Below are positions 24,111-34,477 of a DNA stretch of 34,517 bases, one piece after another (within the stretch, counting starts at the first letter, position 1; every line of letters begins with the position of its first letter). Under the pieces are notes generated by a model. It ran no database searches. It worked only from the letters and a program-made list of their open reading frames with translations, and was not told where the DNA came from. A program made the translations under genes and the position numbers. The DNA comes from an uncultured Deefgea sp. (GTDB taxonomy: Bacteria > Pseudomonadota > Gammaproteobacteria > Burkholderiales > Chitinibacteraceae), in the NCBI RefSeq assembly GCF_947072475.1, contig NZ_CAMTIA010000031.1, positions 1 through 34,517 of the forward strand. Direction: 5' to 3'.

Positions 24111-25637
24111 ATGAATAAAGACTACCTCGAACGAACGCTCTCTGCCCGTGTGTACGATGTTGCGATTGAATCGCCGCTTGAGCATGCGCCGAATTTATCG
24201 CGTCGTATTGGCAATACGGTGTATTTCAAACGTGAAGATATGCAGCCGGTGTTCTCGTTTAAAATTCGCGGCGCGTATAACAAAATGGTGCAATTATCCC
24301 GCGCTGATTTAGAGCGCGGTGTGATTGCGGCTTCGGCGGGCAATCATGCGCAAGGCGTGGCGATGGCCGCGCAATATTTAAAATGCCGTGCAACGATTGT
24401 GATGCCAGCCACTGCGCCGCGCATCAAGGTGGATGCGGTAACGCGCCGTGGCGCTGAGGTGGTGTTGATTGGTGATTCTTATTCCGATTGCTACGAGCAC
24501 GCGATGAAACTGGTGGCGCAATCGGGCGCGACCTTTGTGCATCCTTATGATGATCCCGATGTGATTGCTGGGCAGGGCACGGTGGCGATGGAAATCTTAC
24601 GCCAACATCCTGATCCGATTGACGCGGTGTTTATTCCAGTGGGCGGCGGTGGTTTGCTGGCGGGGATGGCGGCGTATATCAAGCGTTTACGCCCCGAAGT
24701 CAAAGTGATTGGCGTTGAGCCCACTGATGCCAATGCGATGTATTTATCGCTTAAATTGGGCGAGCGCATTACCTTGCCGCAAGTGGGGATTTTTGCTGAC
24801 GGTGTGGCCGTGAAGCAAGTGGGCGAAGAAACCTTTCGCTTAGCCCAAGAATTTGTTGATGACGTAATCTTGGTCGATACCGATGCGATGTGCGCGGCGA
24901 TTAAAGACGTGTTTGAAGATAATCGCTCGATTTTAGAGCCCGCTGGCGCATTGGCCATTGCCGGCATGAAGGCGTGGGCGGCGCGCGAAGGCGTGCAAGA
25001 TCAAACTTTTGTGGCGATTGCTTCTGGCGCCAATATGAATTTTGACCGCTTGCGCTATGTGGCCGAGCAAGCCGAAATGGGCGAGCAACGCGAAGCGATT
25101 ATGGTGGTGACGGTGCCGGAAAAACCGGGTAGTTTTCGCACCTTCTGTAGCTTGATTGGCGCGCGCAATGTGACTGAATTTAATTATCGCTACGCCAAAG
25201 CCAGCGAGGCGCATGTGTTTGTTGGCTTGTCGATTCAGCATCGCTCCGAAGTGGTGGATTTAATTGCCACGCTGGCGAGTCATGAATTGGCTGCGGTGGA
25301 TTTAACCGACAATGAATTGGCCAAATTGCATATTCGCCATTTAGTCGGTGGGCATGCACCGCAAGCGGTGAATGAGCGCTTAATTCGCTTTGAGTTTCCT
25401 GAGCGCCCTGGCGCTTTGTTGAATTTTCTCAATGGCATGAGCGACAACTGGAATATTTCTTTATTTCATTATCGCAATCATGGCGCAGATTATGGTCGGG
25501 TCTTAGTGGGGATTCAGGTGCCGCCCAATGAGGATGCGCAATTTAATGCCTTCCTAACGCGCTTAGCTTATCCGTATTGGCTGGAGACGCATAATTTGGC
25601 GTATCAGTTATTTTTGGGTACCGACGCGGCAAGTTGA
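24111..25637 (+). CDS. ilvA: Threonine ammonia-lyase, biosynthetic
   Basis: This PLP enzyme converts threonine to 2-oxobutyrate, the committed step to isoleucine. It has about 508 residues from the ATG at 24111; the frame extends 21 codons upstream without family support. The PLP lysine is Lys51 in FSFKIRGAYNKM; ASAGNHAQG and the glycine loop VGGGGLLAGM bind the cofactor phosphate. Two C-terminal ACT-like regulatory domains (about 325-400 and 420-500; VPEKPGSFRTFCSLIG, FPERPGALLNFLNGM) mark the long, isoleucine-inhibited biosynthetic form. Its product feeds the IlvB/N enzyme encoded at the start of the window, though the genes are 20 kb apart. An AAGG lies about 9 nt upstream. Confidence 0.97.
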   Translation: MNKDYLERTLSARVYDVAIESPLEHAPNLSRRIGNTVYFKREDMQPVFSFKIRGAYNKMVQLSRADLERGVIAASAGNHAQGVAMAAQYLKCRATIVMPATAPRIKVDAVTRRGAEVVLIGDSYSDCYEHAMKLVAQSGATFVHPYDDPDVIAGQGTVAMEILRQHPDPIDAVFIPVGGGGLLAGMAAYIKRLRPEVKVIGVEPTDANAMYLSLKLGERITLPQVGIFADGVAVKQVGEETFRLAQEFVDDVILVDTDAMCAAIKDVFEDNRSILEPAGALAIAGMKAWAAREGVQDQTFVAIASGANMNFDRLRYVAEQAEMGEQREAIMVVTVPEKPGSFRTFCSLIGARNVTEFNYRYAKASEAHVFVGLSIQHRSEVVDLIATLASHELAAVDLTDNELAKLHIRHLVGGHAPQAVNERLIRFEFPERPGALLNFLNGMSDNWNISLFHYRNHGADYGRVLVGIQVPPNEDAQFNAFLTRLAYPYWLETHNLAYQLFLGTDAAS

Positions 25638-25789
25638 TTTTAGTCTGATACATATTGTTATTTTGATGGCAGGTGTTGCATAGCACTTGCCATTTTTTGA
25701 TGACGCTGTTCTTTTGTAACATTCTGACTTTATAGTGATGTATTGCCTTGTGTTGAGTGCAAAGCATCATCCCTAATCAATAGAGTGTT

Positions 25790-27979
25790 ATGTTTGAGCT
25801 AAAAAAATACACTGTTTTTATAGTGACGCTCTTGCTCGGCGTGTTGCTGACTGTAGTGAGCATCAGCTTGTATTATTGGCAAGCCATTGATTCGGCGCGT
25901 GGGCGCTGGCAGCAAAGCCAAGAGCAGTTATTGTATCAATTTCAGACGCAGTTATTACTGACCCAGTCCGATTTGCACCTCATTCAAGCGGCTTTTATCG
26001 CGCAAAATCAACTTTCTCCCGAGCAATTCAGTCAATTGCAGTTACAAAGTCAAGCCCGCCAAATCAGCGCAGGCGTGTTGGCGATGGGCTTTGTGCGGCC
26101 AGTCTCGGCGGATTTTCTGAGTCAATATATTGAGCAAAATCGCAGCGATACCCGCTTTGCCACTGAGTTTTATTCGGTATTTGATGTCGCTAGCTCGCAG
26201 CAAAAAGAAGCGTTACAGATTGTGGATATGCTCAGCCCACTCAATAGTACGACTGCACAGTGGTTGGGGTTTAATTTGGCGCATGATGCGGCGCTAAAAC
26301 GCGCTTTCGAGCGAGCCAAAGTGAGTGGCCAGCCGTGGATGAGTGATGGTTTTACCGCCAGCTTGGTGCGCACTGAATCGCTGGTATTTTATTTACCGAT
26401 TTATCGCACGGTATTGAGCCGGCCAACGCCAGCGCTAAGATCGAGTCATTATTTGGGTAGCGCGATGGTATTGCTGCAAATCCAGCCTTTTTTTGCTGAA
26501 CTCAATCGATTGGCCGACTCGGCTGGCTTGGCGTTTCGCGTCGTTGATCTGGGGGCTATCGACGCGGTAAATCGCGCAGAAACTGCGAGTAAAATCCGCT
26601 ATACCTCGCCGCAGTTTGCATCCGATGCCAGCGCGCCAATGGCGAGGGCACCGGTGAATGTCTTGGGCCGACAATGGCGCTTTGAATTTCAAGCCATTAC
26701 CAGTGCACTGAGTATGCGGCAAATGCAGCTTATGGCGTGCGGGGCGATTTTGGGCTTGGTTTTCAGTTTGTTGCTGGCTAGTTTATTACAGCGCCGCCAT
26801 CGTTTGCCAGCGGTGGATGACAACGTGGATAAGCCCAGTTTGCATTTAACTCAGGTGCAACAAATGCGGGCTTTACTGGAGGCGGTGAGTGACCCTTTGA
26901 TCTTGCGCGATGCACGCGGTCAAATTACCTATGCCAATGCCGTTGCCGAGTTGCGTTTGGCTGAGCATGATCGTTGTTTATTGGGCGCGGTTGAGCCGGT
27001 ATTTGATGCCGCTGAATTGGGGCGATTAAGTATGCCGCTGCAACTCATGGTTAGCCATCTGGATCGCGATGCACAAGTGCGGCAGTACGAATTGATGCTC
27101 AAACCCTTGCGCGATGACCGCTTGCAATGGATGGGGACGGTGATGCAAGCGCGCGATATTAGCGCCAGTTCGGCGACGATTAAATCCCTGCGCGAGCAAG
27201 TTGAACGCTTGAATATGCTGGTGGATATTGCCAATGACTGGTTTTGGGAACAAGACCAAGAAGGGCGGTTTACTGCGGTTTCGGGCGATCTTTTTACTGA
27301 TTTGGATCTTAATCCGGCGCTGTTTATTGGCAAATGCCGTTGGGAGTTGGGTCCCGGTGGATTGTCGGCGGCGCAATGGGCGGCGCATCGGGCTGTGCTG
27401 GCATCGCAACAAGCGTATCGTGATTTTGAGTATCAAGCTGAATTGAATCAGCAACTCTTGTTTCTCAGCGTTTCAGGCCAACCGATTTTTGATCACAACG
27501 GGCAATTTATGGCTTACCGCGGTGTGGGCCGCAATGTGACGGCGATTCGTTTGGCGCAAGCGGCCTTATTATCGGAGCAGCAGCGGGCCCAAGCGACGTT
27601 GGCGTCGATTTCTGATGCGGTGGTCAGCACCGACTTAAACGGCCGAATTTATTATCTCAACTCTGTGGCATCGGCATTATTGGGCTGGGATCCCGAAATG
27701 GCGCAAGGGCAATATCTCAGCTCGGTATACCAAACGATTGATGCCAAAACTCGCTTGCCGCTAGCGGGTTTGGCCGCGCTGGCTTTACAAAATTCAGCGC
27801 AATGCCTCGGCGCTCGGCGCAGTATTTTACTCAATAAGCTTGGGCTGCATTTTTATATAGAAGAAAGCGCCGCGCGAATTCGCGACGATGCGCACGCTAC
27901 TTTGGGCGCTGTTTTGGTGTTTCGTGATATGAGTCATTGGCAAGATGAAGCGGATAGGGTCTGTGTATTTCCTGATTAG
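25790..27979 (+). CDS. CHASE-PAS membrane sensor without an output domain
   Basis: A 729-residue membrane sensor. A first transmembrane helix (about 8-29) is followed by a periplasmic CHASE domain (about 55-300; LAMGFVRPVS, GFTASLVRTESLVFYLPIY) and a second helix (313-334). Three cytoplasmic PAS-like domains follow: about 357-460 (ALLEAVSDPLILRDARGQIT), 472-590 (IANDWFWEQDQEGRF) and 597-715 (ASISDAVVSTDLNGRIYYLN). Such proteins normally go on to a GGDEF/EAL or kinase domain after VLVFRDMSHWQDEADR; here the frame stops 8 residues later, and a REP pair begins 22 bp beyond the stop. The protein therefore looks truncated, with the output domain lost. It could still act through partner proteins. 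Confidence 0.85.
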   Translation: MFELKKYTVFIVTLLLGVLLTVVSISLYYWQAIDSARGRWQQSQEQLLYQFQTQLLLTQSDLHLIQAAFIAQNQLSPEQFSQLQLQSQARQISAGVLAMGFVRPVSADFLSQYIEQNRSDTRFATEFYSVFDVASSQQKEALQIVDMLSPLNSTTAQWLGFNLAHDAALKRAFERAKVSGQPWMSDGFTASLVRTESLVFYLPIYRTVLSRPTPALRSSHYLGSAMVLLQIQPFFAELNRLADSAGLAFRVVDLGAIDAVNRAETASKIRYTSPQFASDASAPMARAPVNVLGRQWRFEFQAITSALSMRQMQLMACGAILGLVFSLLLASLLQRRHRLPAVDDNVDKPSLHLTQVQQMRALLEAVSDPLILRDARGQITYANAVAELRLAEHDRCLLGAVEPVFDAAELGRLSMPLQLMVSHLDRDAQVRQYELMLKPLRDDRLQWMGTVMQARDISASSATIKSLREQVERLNMLVDIANDWFWEQDQEGRFTAVSGDLFTDLDLNPALFIGKCRWELGPGGLSAAQWAAHRAVLASQQAYRDFEYQAELNQQLLFLSVSGQPIFDHNGQFMAYRGVGRNVTAIRLAQAALLSEQQRAQATLASISDAVVSTDLNGRIYYLNSVASALLGWDPEMAQGQYLSSVYQTIDAKTRLPLAGLAALALQNSAQCLGARRSILLNKLGLHFYIEESAARIRDDAHATLGAVLVFRDMSHWQDEADRVCVFPD

Positions 27980-28001
27980 CGACCCTGCTCAGCACCATCG
28001 C

Positions 28002-28090
28002 GTAGGAGCGGGCTTGCCCGCGAAAGCAATGCCAATATCAGCGTGAACCGCCCCAGTTGACCGCACTTTCGCCGGCCAGCCAGCGTCTAC
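28002..28090. repeat. REP pair of the GTAGGAGCGGGCTTGCCCGCGAA type, copy 2
   Basis: GTAGGAGCGGGCTTGCCCGC then GCGAAAGC at 28002-28027, and the inverted partner CACTTTCGCCGGCCAGCCAG near 28064-28083. It is the same family as 12555-12627. It occupies the 333-bp gene-free gap after the truncated sensor gene, together with the next repeat. Confidence 0.75.
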
Positions 28091-28145
28091 CCGTGCCCAC
28101 CCGTTTTTTGCTGGCTAGCGCACTCATCCGGTTTGATTTTGGCTT

Positions 28146-28237
28146 TGTTTGGATGGGGTGTTGATATTTTAAATTGCAGTCGATCCGCTCAGACGCAGGT
28201 GATTGATCATATCAATCCCTGATCTGAACCAAGCCAT
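28146..28237. repeat. Composite dispersed repeat related to 6275-6379
   Basis: GGATGGGGTGTTGA (28151-28164) is an inverted match, with one G fewer, to TCAACACCCCCATCC near 6275, while AGTCGATCCGCTCA and GATCTGAACCAAGCCA are direct matches to 6322-6379. The two loci share parts in different orientations, so one has been rearranged. Confidence 0.5.
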
Positions 28238-28312
28238 GAAAGTTCAGTAACCGCTTCATCGCTGAACGTGCATCCCGCTGGGCGGGCAATGTTGTTGGCG
28301 ACTTAAGCGAGC

Positions 28313-29245
28313 TTAGTCGGCCAGACCTTCAAACAGTTTGGTGGATAAATAGCGCTCGCCAAATGATGGAATAATAATCGCAATCAGCTTGCCAGCGTTT
28401 TCTGGCCGTTTGGCTACTTGTAATGCCGCCCAGACCGCAGCACCGGCTGAAATGCCGCACAAAATACCTTCTTGCGTTGCCATTAAGCGGGCGGTGGCAA
28501 AGGCATCGTCATTACTGACGCCAATCACTTCGTCGTAAATCTCGGTATTGAGCACTTTAGGAATAAACCCCGCGCCAATGCCTTGAATCGGATGCGGCCC
28601 TTTGGCCCCGCCAGACAACACTGGGCTGGCTTCGGGTTCAATCGCAATCGCTTGAAATGAGGGTTTTTTAGCTTTAAGCACTTCGGCAATACCGGTAATC
28701 GTGCCGCCGGTGCCGACGCCAGCAACCAAGATATCAATCTGCCCATCGGTGTCTTCCCACAATTCAATCGCCGTGGTTTGGCGATGAATTTCTGGATTGG
28801 CTGGGTTTTCAAACTGCTGTGGCATTAAGTAATTGGCATGCTCTTCAGTCAGCGCTTTAGCTTTAGCAATCGCGCCGCCCATGCCATCTGGCCCCGGCGT
28901 TAAAATCAGCTCAGCACCATAACCACGCAATAAAGCGCGGCGCTCTTTTGACATGGTTTCTGGCATGGTTAGCACCAATTTATAACCCCGCGCAGCGCAC
29001 ACCATCGCCAAACCAATTCCAGTATTGCCCGAAGTCGGTTCAACAATCACTGTATCGGCGTGGATGAGGCCGGCTTGTTCGGCGGCATCGATCATGCTCA
29101 CGGCAATTCGATCTTTTACCGAGTGCGATGGATTCATGTATTCAAGCTTGGCGACCAAAGTGGCCACGCAGCCTTCGGTAATGCGGTTGAGTTTAACCAA
29201 TGGGGTGTGGCCGATCAGTTCGGTGACATTGTTCGCGATCTTCAT
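28313..29245 (-). CDS. cysK: Cysteine synthase A (O-acetylserine sulfhydrylase)
   Basis: A PLP enzyme that makes cysteine from O-acetylserine and sulfide. It has 310 residues. The PLP lysine is Lys44 in [16 protein letters not shown] (71-76) binds the substrate carboxylate, and the phosphate loop GTGGTITG is present. It is of the CysK type by length and by the segment [13 protein letters not shown], rather than CysM. GGAG lies 7 nt before the ATG. It is divergent from cca, with 93 bp between them. No CysB site was identified. Confidence 0.96.
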   Translation of the reverse strand: MKIANNVTELIGHTPLVKLNRITEGCVATLVAKLEYMNPSHSVKDRIAVSMIDAAEQAGLIHADTVIVEPTSGNTGIGLAMVCAARGYKLVLTMPETMSKERRALLRGYGAELILTPGPDGMGGAIAKAKALTEEHANYLMPQQFENPANPEIHRQTTAIELWEDTDGQIDILVAGVGTGGTITGIAEVLKAKKPSFQAIAIEPEASPVLSGGAKGPHPIQGIGAGFIPKVLNTEIYDEVIGVSNDDAFATARLMATQEGILCGISAGAAVWAALQVAKRPENAGKLIAIIIPSFGERYLSTKLFEGLAD

Positions 29246-29338
29246 AGCAGCTCCAGCTAAAATTAAACGGCAATCGGCAGATTGTAGACGGTATTATGTG
29301 CACAGTTAAAAGCACTTTTTTGCCTAAGGAAAGAAGTA

Positions 29339-30583
29339 ATGCAGATATACCGTGTTGGCGGCGCTGTGCGTGATCGTTTATTGGGCTTGCCAGTCAAAGA
29401 CATTGATTGGGTGGTGGTGGGCAGTACGCCGCAAGCGATGCTCGATTTGGGCTATCAAGCGGTGGGAAAGGACTTCCCAGTTTTTTTGCACCCTAAAACA
29501 CATCAGGAGTATGCGCTGGCACGCTTTGAGCGTAAAAGCGGCCATGGCTATACCGGCTTTGAAGTGCAGGCTAGCCCGGATGTGACGCTGGAAGAAGACT
29601 TGCTGCGCCGTGATTTAACCATCAACGCCATTGCTGAGGACGAGCACGGCAACTTAATCGACCCGTATGCTGGACAGGCCGATTTGGCCGCTAAAGTATT
29701 ACGCCACGTTTCGCCCGCTTTTGCCGAAGACCCGGTGCGAATCTTACGACTGGCACGATTTGCGGCGCGCTTTGGCTTTAGTGTCGCCGCTGAAACCATG
29801 GCCTTAATGCGGCAAATGGTCAGTGAGGGCGAAGTTGATCATTTGGTTGCTGAGCGCGTTTGGCAAGAAATGGCCAAAGGCTTAATGGAAGATAGTCCGA
29901 GTTTAATGTTCGCCATTTTGCGTGAATGCGGCGCTTTGGCCAAAATTGCGCCAGAGATCGACGCACTATGGGGCGTACCACAGCGCGCCGATTACCATCC
30001 CGAAGTCGATACCGGCCTGCATACCATGCTGGTGCTGGACTATTGCGCCGCGCAGGGCTGGCCATTGGCGACGCGCTTTGCCGCGCTGTGCCACGATTTG
30101 GGCAAGGCCACCACGCCAGCCGATGTTTTGCCACGCCATATTGGCCATGAAGCCCGTGGCGTGCCGCTGGTGGAGACGCTGTGCCAGCGCTTGCGAGTGC
30201 CCAGCGACTGTAAAGAATTGGCGGTTTTAGTCTGCCGCGAACATACCTTGGTGCATACCGCGCAGCAATTACGCCCCGAAACGCTGTGCGCTTTATTTAT
30301 GCGCTGCGATGCATTGCGCCGACCAGAGCGATTTAAGCAATTACTTGACGCGTGTTTGGCCGATGCACGCGGCCGCTGGCAGTTTGAGCATTGTGACTAT
30401 CCGCAGCAGGATTATTTGTTGCAACTGCGCGCCGTGTTGGCGGCGGTGGATGCCGGCGCGATTGCCGCGCAATGCAGCCAACCCAAAGACATTGCCAGCG
30501 CAGTACAGGCGGCACGAATTGCCGCGATTGCCCAAGCCAAGCCTGCGCTGTTGGCCGTTTTTCGCCGCGACGGTGTGTTGTAG
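29339..30583 (+). CDS. cca: Multifunctional CCA tRNA nucleotidyltransferase with HD domain
   Basis: It adds or repairs the 3' CCA end of tRNAs. It has 414 residues. The class II nucleotidyltransferase head shows VGGAVRD (6-12), the metal aspartates DID (21-23) and RRDLTINA. The region [18 protein letters not shown] follows, and then an HD domain with HDLGKA near residue 256, as in the E. coli multifunctional enzyme with 2',3'-cyclic phosphodiesterase and phosphatase activity. An AAGGAAAG ribosome site precedes the ATG. It stands alone on its strand between divergent cysK and the FIST operon. Confidence 0.97.
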   Translation: MQIYRVGGAVRDRLLGLPVKDIDWVVVGSTPQAMLDLGYQAVGKDFPVFLHPKTHQEYALARFERKSGHGYTGFEVQASPDVTLEEDLLRRDLTINAIAEDEHGNLIDPYAGQADLAAKVLRHVSPAFAEDPVRILRLARFAARFGFSVAAETMALMRQMVSEGEVDHLVAERVWQEMAKGLMEDSPSLMFAILRECGALAKIAPEIDALWGVPQRADYHPEVDTGLHTMLVLDYCAAQGWPLATRFAALCHDLGKATTPADVLPRHIGHEARGVPLVETLCQRLRVPSDCKELAVLVCREHTLVHTAQQLRPETLCALFMRCDALRRPERFKQLLDACLADARGRWQFEHCDYPQQDYLLQLRAVLAAVDAGAIAAQCSQPKDIASAVQAARIAAIAQAKPALLAVFRRDGVL

Positions 30584-30783
30584 CCAGTTCACATGACGAT
30601 GCATCGCTGATTACGCTTTGATTTGCCGCGAAAATCGCGTAAGCAGCGGCGAGAAGCCAAACGTCAACAGACCCTAGCTTGGTCTCGTTTTATGGCGATA
30701 GCGGGGGTGAAGGCGCTTAAATGTATTTGTATTCTTTGTTTTTATTGTAAGAAATCATTCAGAATTTAATCTGCGGTTAAATG

Positions 30784-30811
30784 GCATGCTCGCTGGAGCG
30801 TGCTTTTTTTT
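30784..30811 (+). terminator. Intrinsic terminator between cca and the FIST gene
   Basis: GCATGCTC pairs with GAGCGTGC (one G-T pair) around GCTG, followed by eight T. It lies 200 bp after cca and 56 bp before the FIST start. The 283-bp gap otherwise shows only a small hairpin near 30622-30650. Confidence 0.8.
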
Positions 30812-30866
30812 GGGCGAAAAGAAATGCCTTTGCTAAGCTGAAATATCTTTTTTGCGAGGCATTATC

Positions 30867-32012
30867 ATGAAGGTTGCTCAGGTTAAAGTCAGTAATTTTA
30901 ATGATTTTGAAAATAAAGTCTCAGCACTAAGTCAGCTTGAGCCGCATTTTTTACTGGTTTTTGCCAGTCGTACATTACTCTCTGATCCACAGTGCTTTCA
31001 GCACTTGCGACAGTGTTTCCCTGCGGCCGCCTTATTGGGTTGCTCAACCGCCGGTGAAATTGCCAATGATGGCGTTGATGACGACTGTTGCGTGATCACT
31101 GCGGTGCATTGGCAGGCCGGTGTGCCGTATTGCGTCGAGACCGAATTGGCGGGCATGGCCGATAGCGAGGCGGCGGGCCAGCGATTGGCCAGCGCACTCA
31201 ATGAGCAGCCATTGGGCGGGGTGATTGTGTTGGGCCAAGGGGTCGATATCAATGGCAGTGCCTTGCTGCAAGGCTTGATGGCCCGCTTGCAGAGCAAAGT
31301 GCCCGTGATGGGCGGTTTAGCTGGCGATGGCACGGCATTTAGCCAAACCTTGGTATTGAGTAATCAGGGCATTAGCAGTCATCGCATCGTTGCCATGGCA
31401 ATTCCACCCGAGATACACATCGGTCATGGCTCATTCGGCGGCTGGCAGCCATTTGGCCCGGCCCGGCGCGTGACGCGCAGCGTGGGCAATGTGTTGTTTG
31501 AGCTGGATGCTGAGCCTGCGCTGGACGTTTACAAACGTTATTTAGGCGAATACGCCGCGCAACTGCCGTCTTCGGGTTTGTTGTTTCCTTTTGAAATGCT
31601 TGGGCAAGACCATCAAGCCATGGGCGTCGTGCGCACTATTTTGGGGGTGAATGAAGCCGATGGTAGCTTGATTTTGGCGGGCGATATTGTTGCCGATGGT
31701 TATTTACGGCTGATGCACGCCAGTAATGACGCGCTGATTGAAGGGGCAGAGGCCGCCGCCCAAGCGGCGCAATTGCTGGTGACGCCCGCCGATCAAAGTT
31801 TGGGCTTATTGGTCAGCTGTGTGGGGCGAAAACTGGTCATGGGTAGCCGAATCGACGAGGAAGTCGAAGCGGTTGCTGAGGTGTTTGGTCAGCATGTGAC
31901 ATTAGCTGGGTTTTATTCTTACGGTGAAATCAGCCCGTTTGTGAGTTCAACCGAATGCAAATTACATAACCAAACCATGACCATTACGACACTCAGTGAG
32001 CCGCAAGTATGA
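30867..32012 (+). CDS. FIST-domain sensory protein
   Basis: A soluble protein of about 381 residues. The FIST N-terminal domain spans about 20-205 (LLGCSTAGEI, GLAGDGTAFSQTLVL) and the FIST C-terminal domain about 215-360 (ALDVYKRYLGE, FPFEMLG, GFYSYGEISPF). FIST domains are thought to bind small ligands such as amino acids and to work with signalling proteins. GAGG lies 8 nt before the ATG at 30867; the frame begins 15 nt earlier without need. The gene overlaps the histidine-kinase gene by ATGA, so the two are co-translated, and FIST probably provides the input for that kinase. Confidence 0.92.
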   Translation: MKVAQVKVSNFNDFENKVSALSQLEPHFLLVFASRTLLSDPQCFQHLRQCFPAAALLGCSTAGEIANDGVDDDCCVITAVHWQAGVPYCVETELAGMADSEAAGQRLASALNEQPLGGVIVLGQGVDINGSALLQGLMARLQSKVPVMGGLAGDGTAFSQTLVLSNQGISSHRIVAMAIPPEIHIGHGSFGGWQPFGPARRVTRSVGNVLFELDAEPALDVYKRYLGEYAAQLPSSGLLFPFEMLGQDHQAMGVVRTILGVNEADGSLILAGDIVADGYLRLMHASNDALIEGAEAAAQAAQLLVTPADQSLGLLVSCVGRKLVMGSRIDEEVEAVAEVFGQHVTLAGFYSYGEISPFVSSTECKLHNQTMTITTLSEPQV

Positions 32013-34477
32013 ATCGATTACTGGCTCGTCAGTTAAAGCGCCATTTGGCGTGGACCGATGAAGCAATGTGCGAGGCCCAGCTGTGCGCTATCGAAGCCGA
32101 TGCCGCTCAATGTCCTGACTCGCCTTGTTATGCGCTAGGGAAAAACTTGCGGCGTTTATTGGCCGCGATTGACGAGGCCTATCAGCAATCCGAACGCGAT
32201 TTGACATTGAGTTCACGTAGCTTGCAAATTAGCTCGGATGAATTAACGCGCAGCAATGATGCATTGCGCCTTGAAAGTGCAATCCGGCAAAGAGCGATTA
32301 ACGCTTTATGGCATACCGCCCACCAGCTGCAAGATAGCTTAGGCCTGCCTGCTGCCAATAATGCCGCCGCTGATTTAGAGCAATTGTCGATTTTGATGGG
32401 GCAGCTGGTCGATGCGCGCCAACAAGCCGAGCTCGCCTTGCAGGCACAAGCGGCGCAGTTTTTAACGTTGGTGAGTAATATTCCGGGGGTGGTATTTCGT
32501 CGTGAGATTGAGCCCCCTTGGGGTATGCAGTATATCGACAAAGAAATTGAAGTGCTCTCGGGCTATACCCCAGATTTATTTTTATCATCATCACCGCAGA
32601 TCAGTTATCACAGTCTGGTATTGGCCGACGATATGCTGCAGCTTGATCAGACGATTGCTTTGGCCGTCGCCGGAGATGCGCGTTATAACGTTGAATATCG
32701 GATTCATGATGCGCGAGGCGTTTTGCATTGGGTGTATGAACGGGGACAAGTGCTGCGCGATGCGCACGGTAAAGTGCAATATGTAGATGGCATTTTGTTT
32801 GATATTACCGAGCAAAAACAGGCGGCGCTGCAAGTGCGGCAATTATCGGCCGCTATCGAAGCGAGCCCCAATCCGGTTTTAATTACCAATTTACAAGGCG
32901 GTATTGAATACGCCAATCCAAAGTTTGAGCAAACATTTGGTTTTAGCACGGCAGAAATCCTTGGCCGAAGCCCGGTCGAGGTGCTCGGTGGTGGCGTGCC
33001 CAATCCGGTCGCGCACAATAGAATTTTGCAGCACGTATTACAAGGCCAAGATTGGCATAAAGATTTACGTAATATCTGTAAAGATGGCACTTTAGTTTGG
33101 ATGTCGGTCTCGATTTCTCCGATTCGTGATCAAAGCGGAGAAGTGACGCATTTTGTCGCCGTGTATGACAATATTGAATTAAGAAAAGCGGTAGAAGCCG
33201 AGTTAATTAATGCTAAAGAAACCGCCGACCAAGCCAATCGTTTAAAAAGCGATTTTTTAGCCAATATGAGTCATGAAATTCGCACACCAATGAATGCCAT
33301 TATTGGCATGACGCATTTAACATTACAAACCGAGTTAAATAATAAACAACGGGATTATCTCAGTAAAATTAGTTACGCCGCAGAGTCGCTGTTGCATATT
33401 TTAAATGATATTCTGGATTTTTCTAAAATTGAAGCCGACCGATTAAGGATGGAATCAATTCCATTTCGATTTGATCAGGTTTTAACTCAAGTTCGATCTT
33501 TGCATGAAATTAAAGCGGAAGAAAAAAAACTTGAATTAGATATCACACTAGCCGCAAATTGCCCCGCAACGCTAGTGGGCGATCCCCTTAGACTGGGGCA
33601 AATCCTGAATAATCTAGTGAGTAATGCGATTAAATTTACCCAAGAAGGCATAATAAAATTATCGGTTGAAGTCGTCGCACAACAAGAAAAAAAAATTCGC
33701 CTGCATATTTCGGTGCGAGATAGTGGTATTGGCTTGACTCCGATGCAAATGAATAGTTTATTTAAACCATTTTCTCAAGCCGATAGCTCAACCACCCGCA
33801 AGTTTGGTGGTACAGGGCTGGGTTTATCGATTTGTAAAAGCTTGGTTGAAATGATGGAGGGCGAGCTGTGGGTTGAAAGCCAAGTCAATCTGGGCAGTAC
33901 TTTTCATTTTACCGTTTGGCTAGAGTGCGCAGCGGTAGATATTGAAGTCGATCAACAAATGGGTCGTCGAAAAAATCTCAAAGGTGTGCGTATTTTATTG
34001 GTTGAAGATAATCCACTCAATCAACAAGTCGCACAGGAATTACTCACCGGCGCCGGGGCCAGTGTGCTGTTAGCTCAACATGGTGGCGAAGCTTTGGGCT
34101 GGCTCTCCATTGAGCCATTGCCGTGTGATTTTATTTTTATGGATTTACAAATGCCGGTGCTCGATGGACACCAAACAACACAATTAATTCGCAGTGATCC
34201 ACGCTTTGTCGATTTACCTATTATTGCGATGACAGCGCACGCAATGTCGGATGAAAGACAGCGTTGCCTAGAGAACGGCATGAATGATTATATTACTAAG
34301 CCGATTCGCCCAGATGTGTTGTTTGCTACCGTAGTTAAATGGGCGGCAACACAAAATATTATGCTGGATGATATTGAGGTGAGTGAGCAATATTTTAATG
34401 AAGATCAACTTGCGCAATTTCCCGGTGTTAATACGCAAGAAGTTTTGCAGCGATTTATGGGCGGCGGATTCAACTAG
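32009..34477 (+). CDS. Hybrid histidine kinase with PAS input and receiver domain; C-terminus probably cut short
   Basis: An 822-residue protein without obvious membrane helices, so probably cytoplasmic. It has a helical N-terminus (1-145, coiled coil near 60-95) and two PAS domains (about 150-268, with a PAC-like end, and 275-392). The HisKA domain carries His422 in SHEIRTPMN. The HATPase has the N-box [16 protein letters not shown] and GGTGLGLSI. The receiver domain spans 660-775 with Asp712 (MDLQMP) and Lys764. The last part (796-818, [20 protein letters not shown]) looks like the beginning of an Hpt domain, but the frame stops after GGGFN. Another frame remains open to the window end. A frameshift or a true truncation is possible. 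It overlaps the FIST gene by 4 nt. Confidence 0.92.
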   Translation: MNRLLARQLKRHLAWTDEAMCEAQLCAIEADAAQCPDSPCYALGKNLRRLLAAIDEAYQQSERDLTLSSRSLQISSDELTRSNDALRLESAIRQRAINALWHTAHQLQDSLGLPAANNAAADLEQLSILMGQLVDARQQAELALQAQAAQFLTLVSNIPGVVFRREIEPPWGMQYIDKEIEVLSGYTPDLFLSSSPQISYHSLVLADDMLQLDQTIALAVAGDARYNVEYRIHDARGVLHWVYERGQVLRDAHGKVQYVDGILFDITEQKQAALQVRQLSAAIEASPNPVLITNLQGGIEYANPKFEQTFGFSTAEILGRSPVEVLGGGVPNPVAHNRILQHVLQGQDWHKDLRNICKDGTLVWMSVSISPIRDQSGEVTHFVAVYDNIELRKAVEAELINAKETADQANRLKSDFLANMSHEIRTPMNAIIGMTHLTLQTELNNKQRDYLSKISYAAESLLHILNDILDFSKIEADRLRMESIPFRFDQVLTQVRSLHEIKAEEKKLELDITLAANCPATLVGDPLRLGQILNNLVSNAIKFTQEGIIKLSVEVVAQQEKKIRLHISVRDSGIGLTPMQMNSLFKPFSQADSSTTRKFGGTGLGLSICKSLVEMMEGELWVESQVNLGSTFHFTVWLECAAVDIEVDQQMGRRKNLKGVRILLVEDNPLNQQVAQELLTGAGASVLLAQHGGEALGWLSIEPLPCDFIFMDLQMPVLDGHQTTQLIRSDPRFVDLPIIAMTAHAMSDERQRCLENGMNDYITKPIRPDVLFATVVKWAATQNIMLDDIEVSEQYFNEDQLAQFPGVNTQEVLQRFMGGGFN

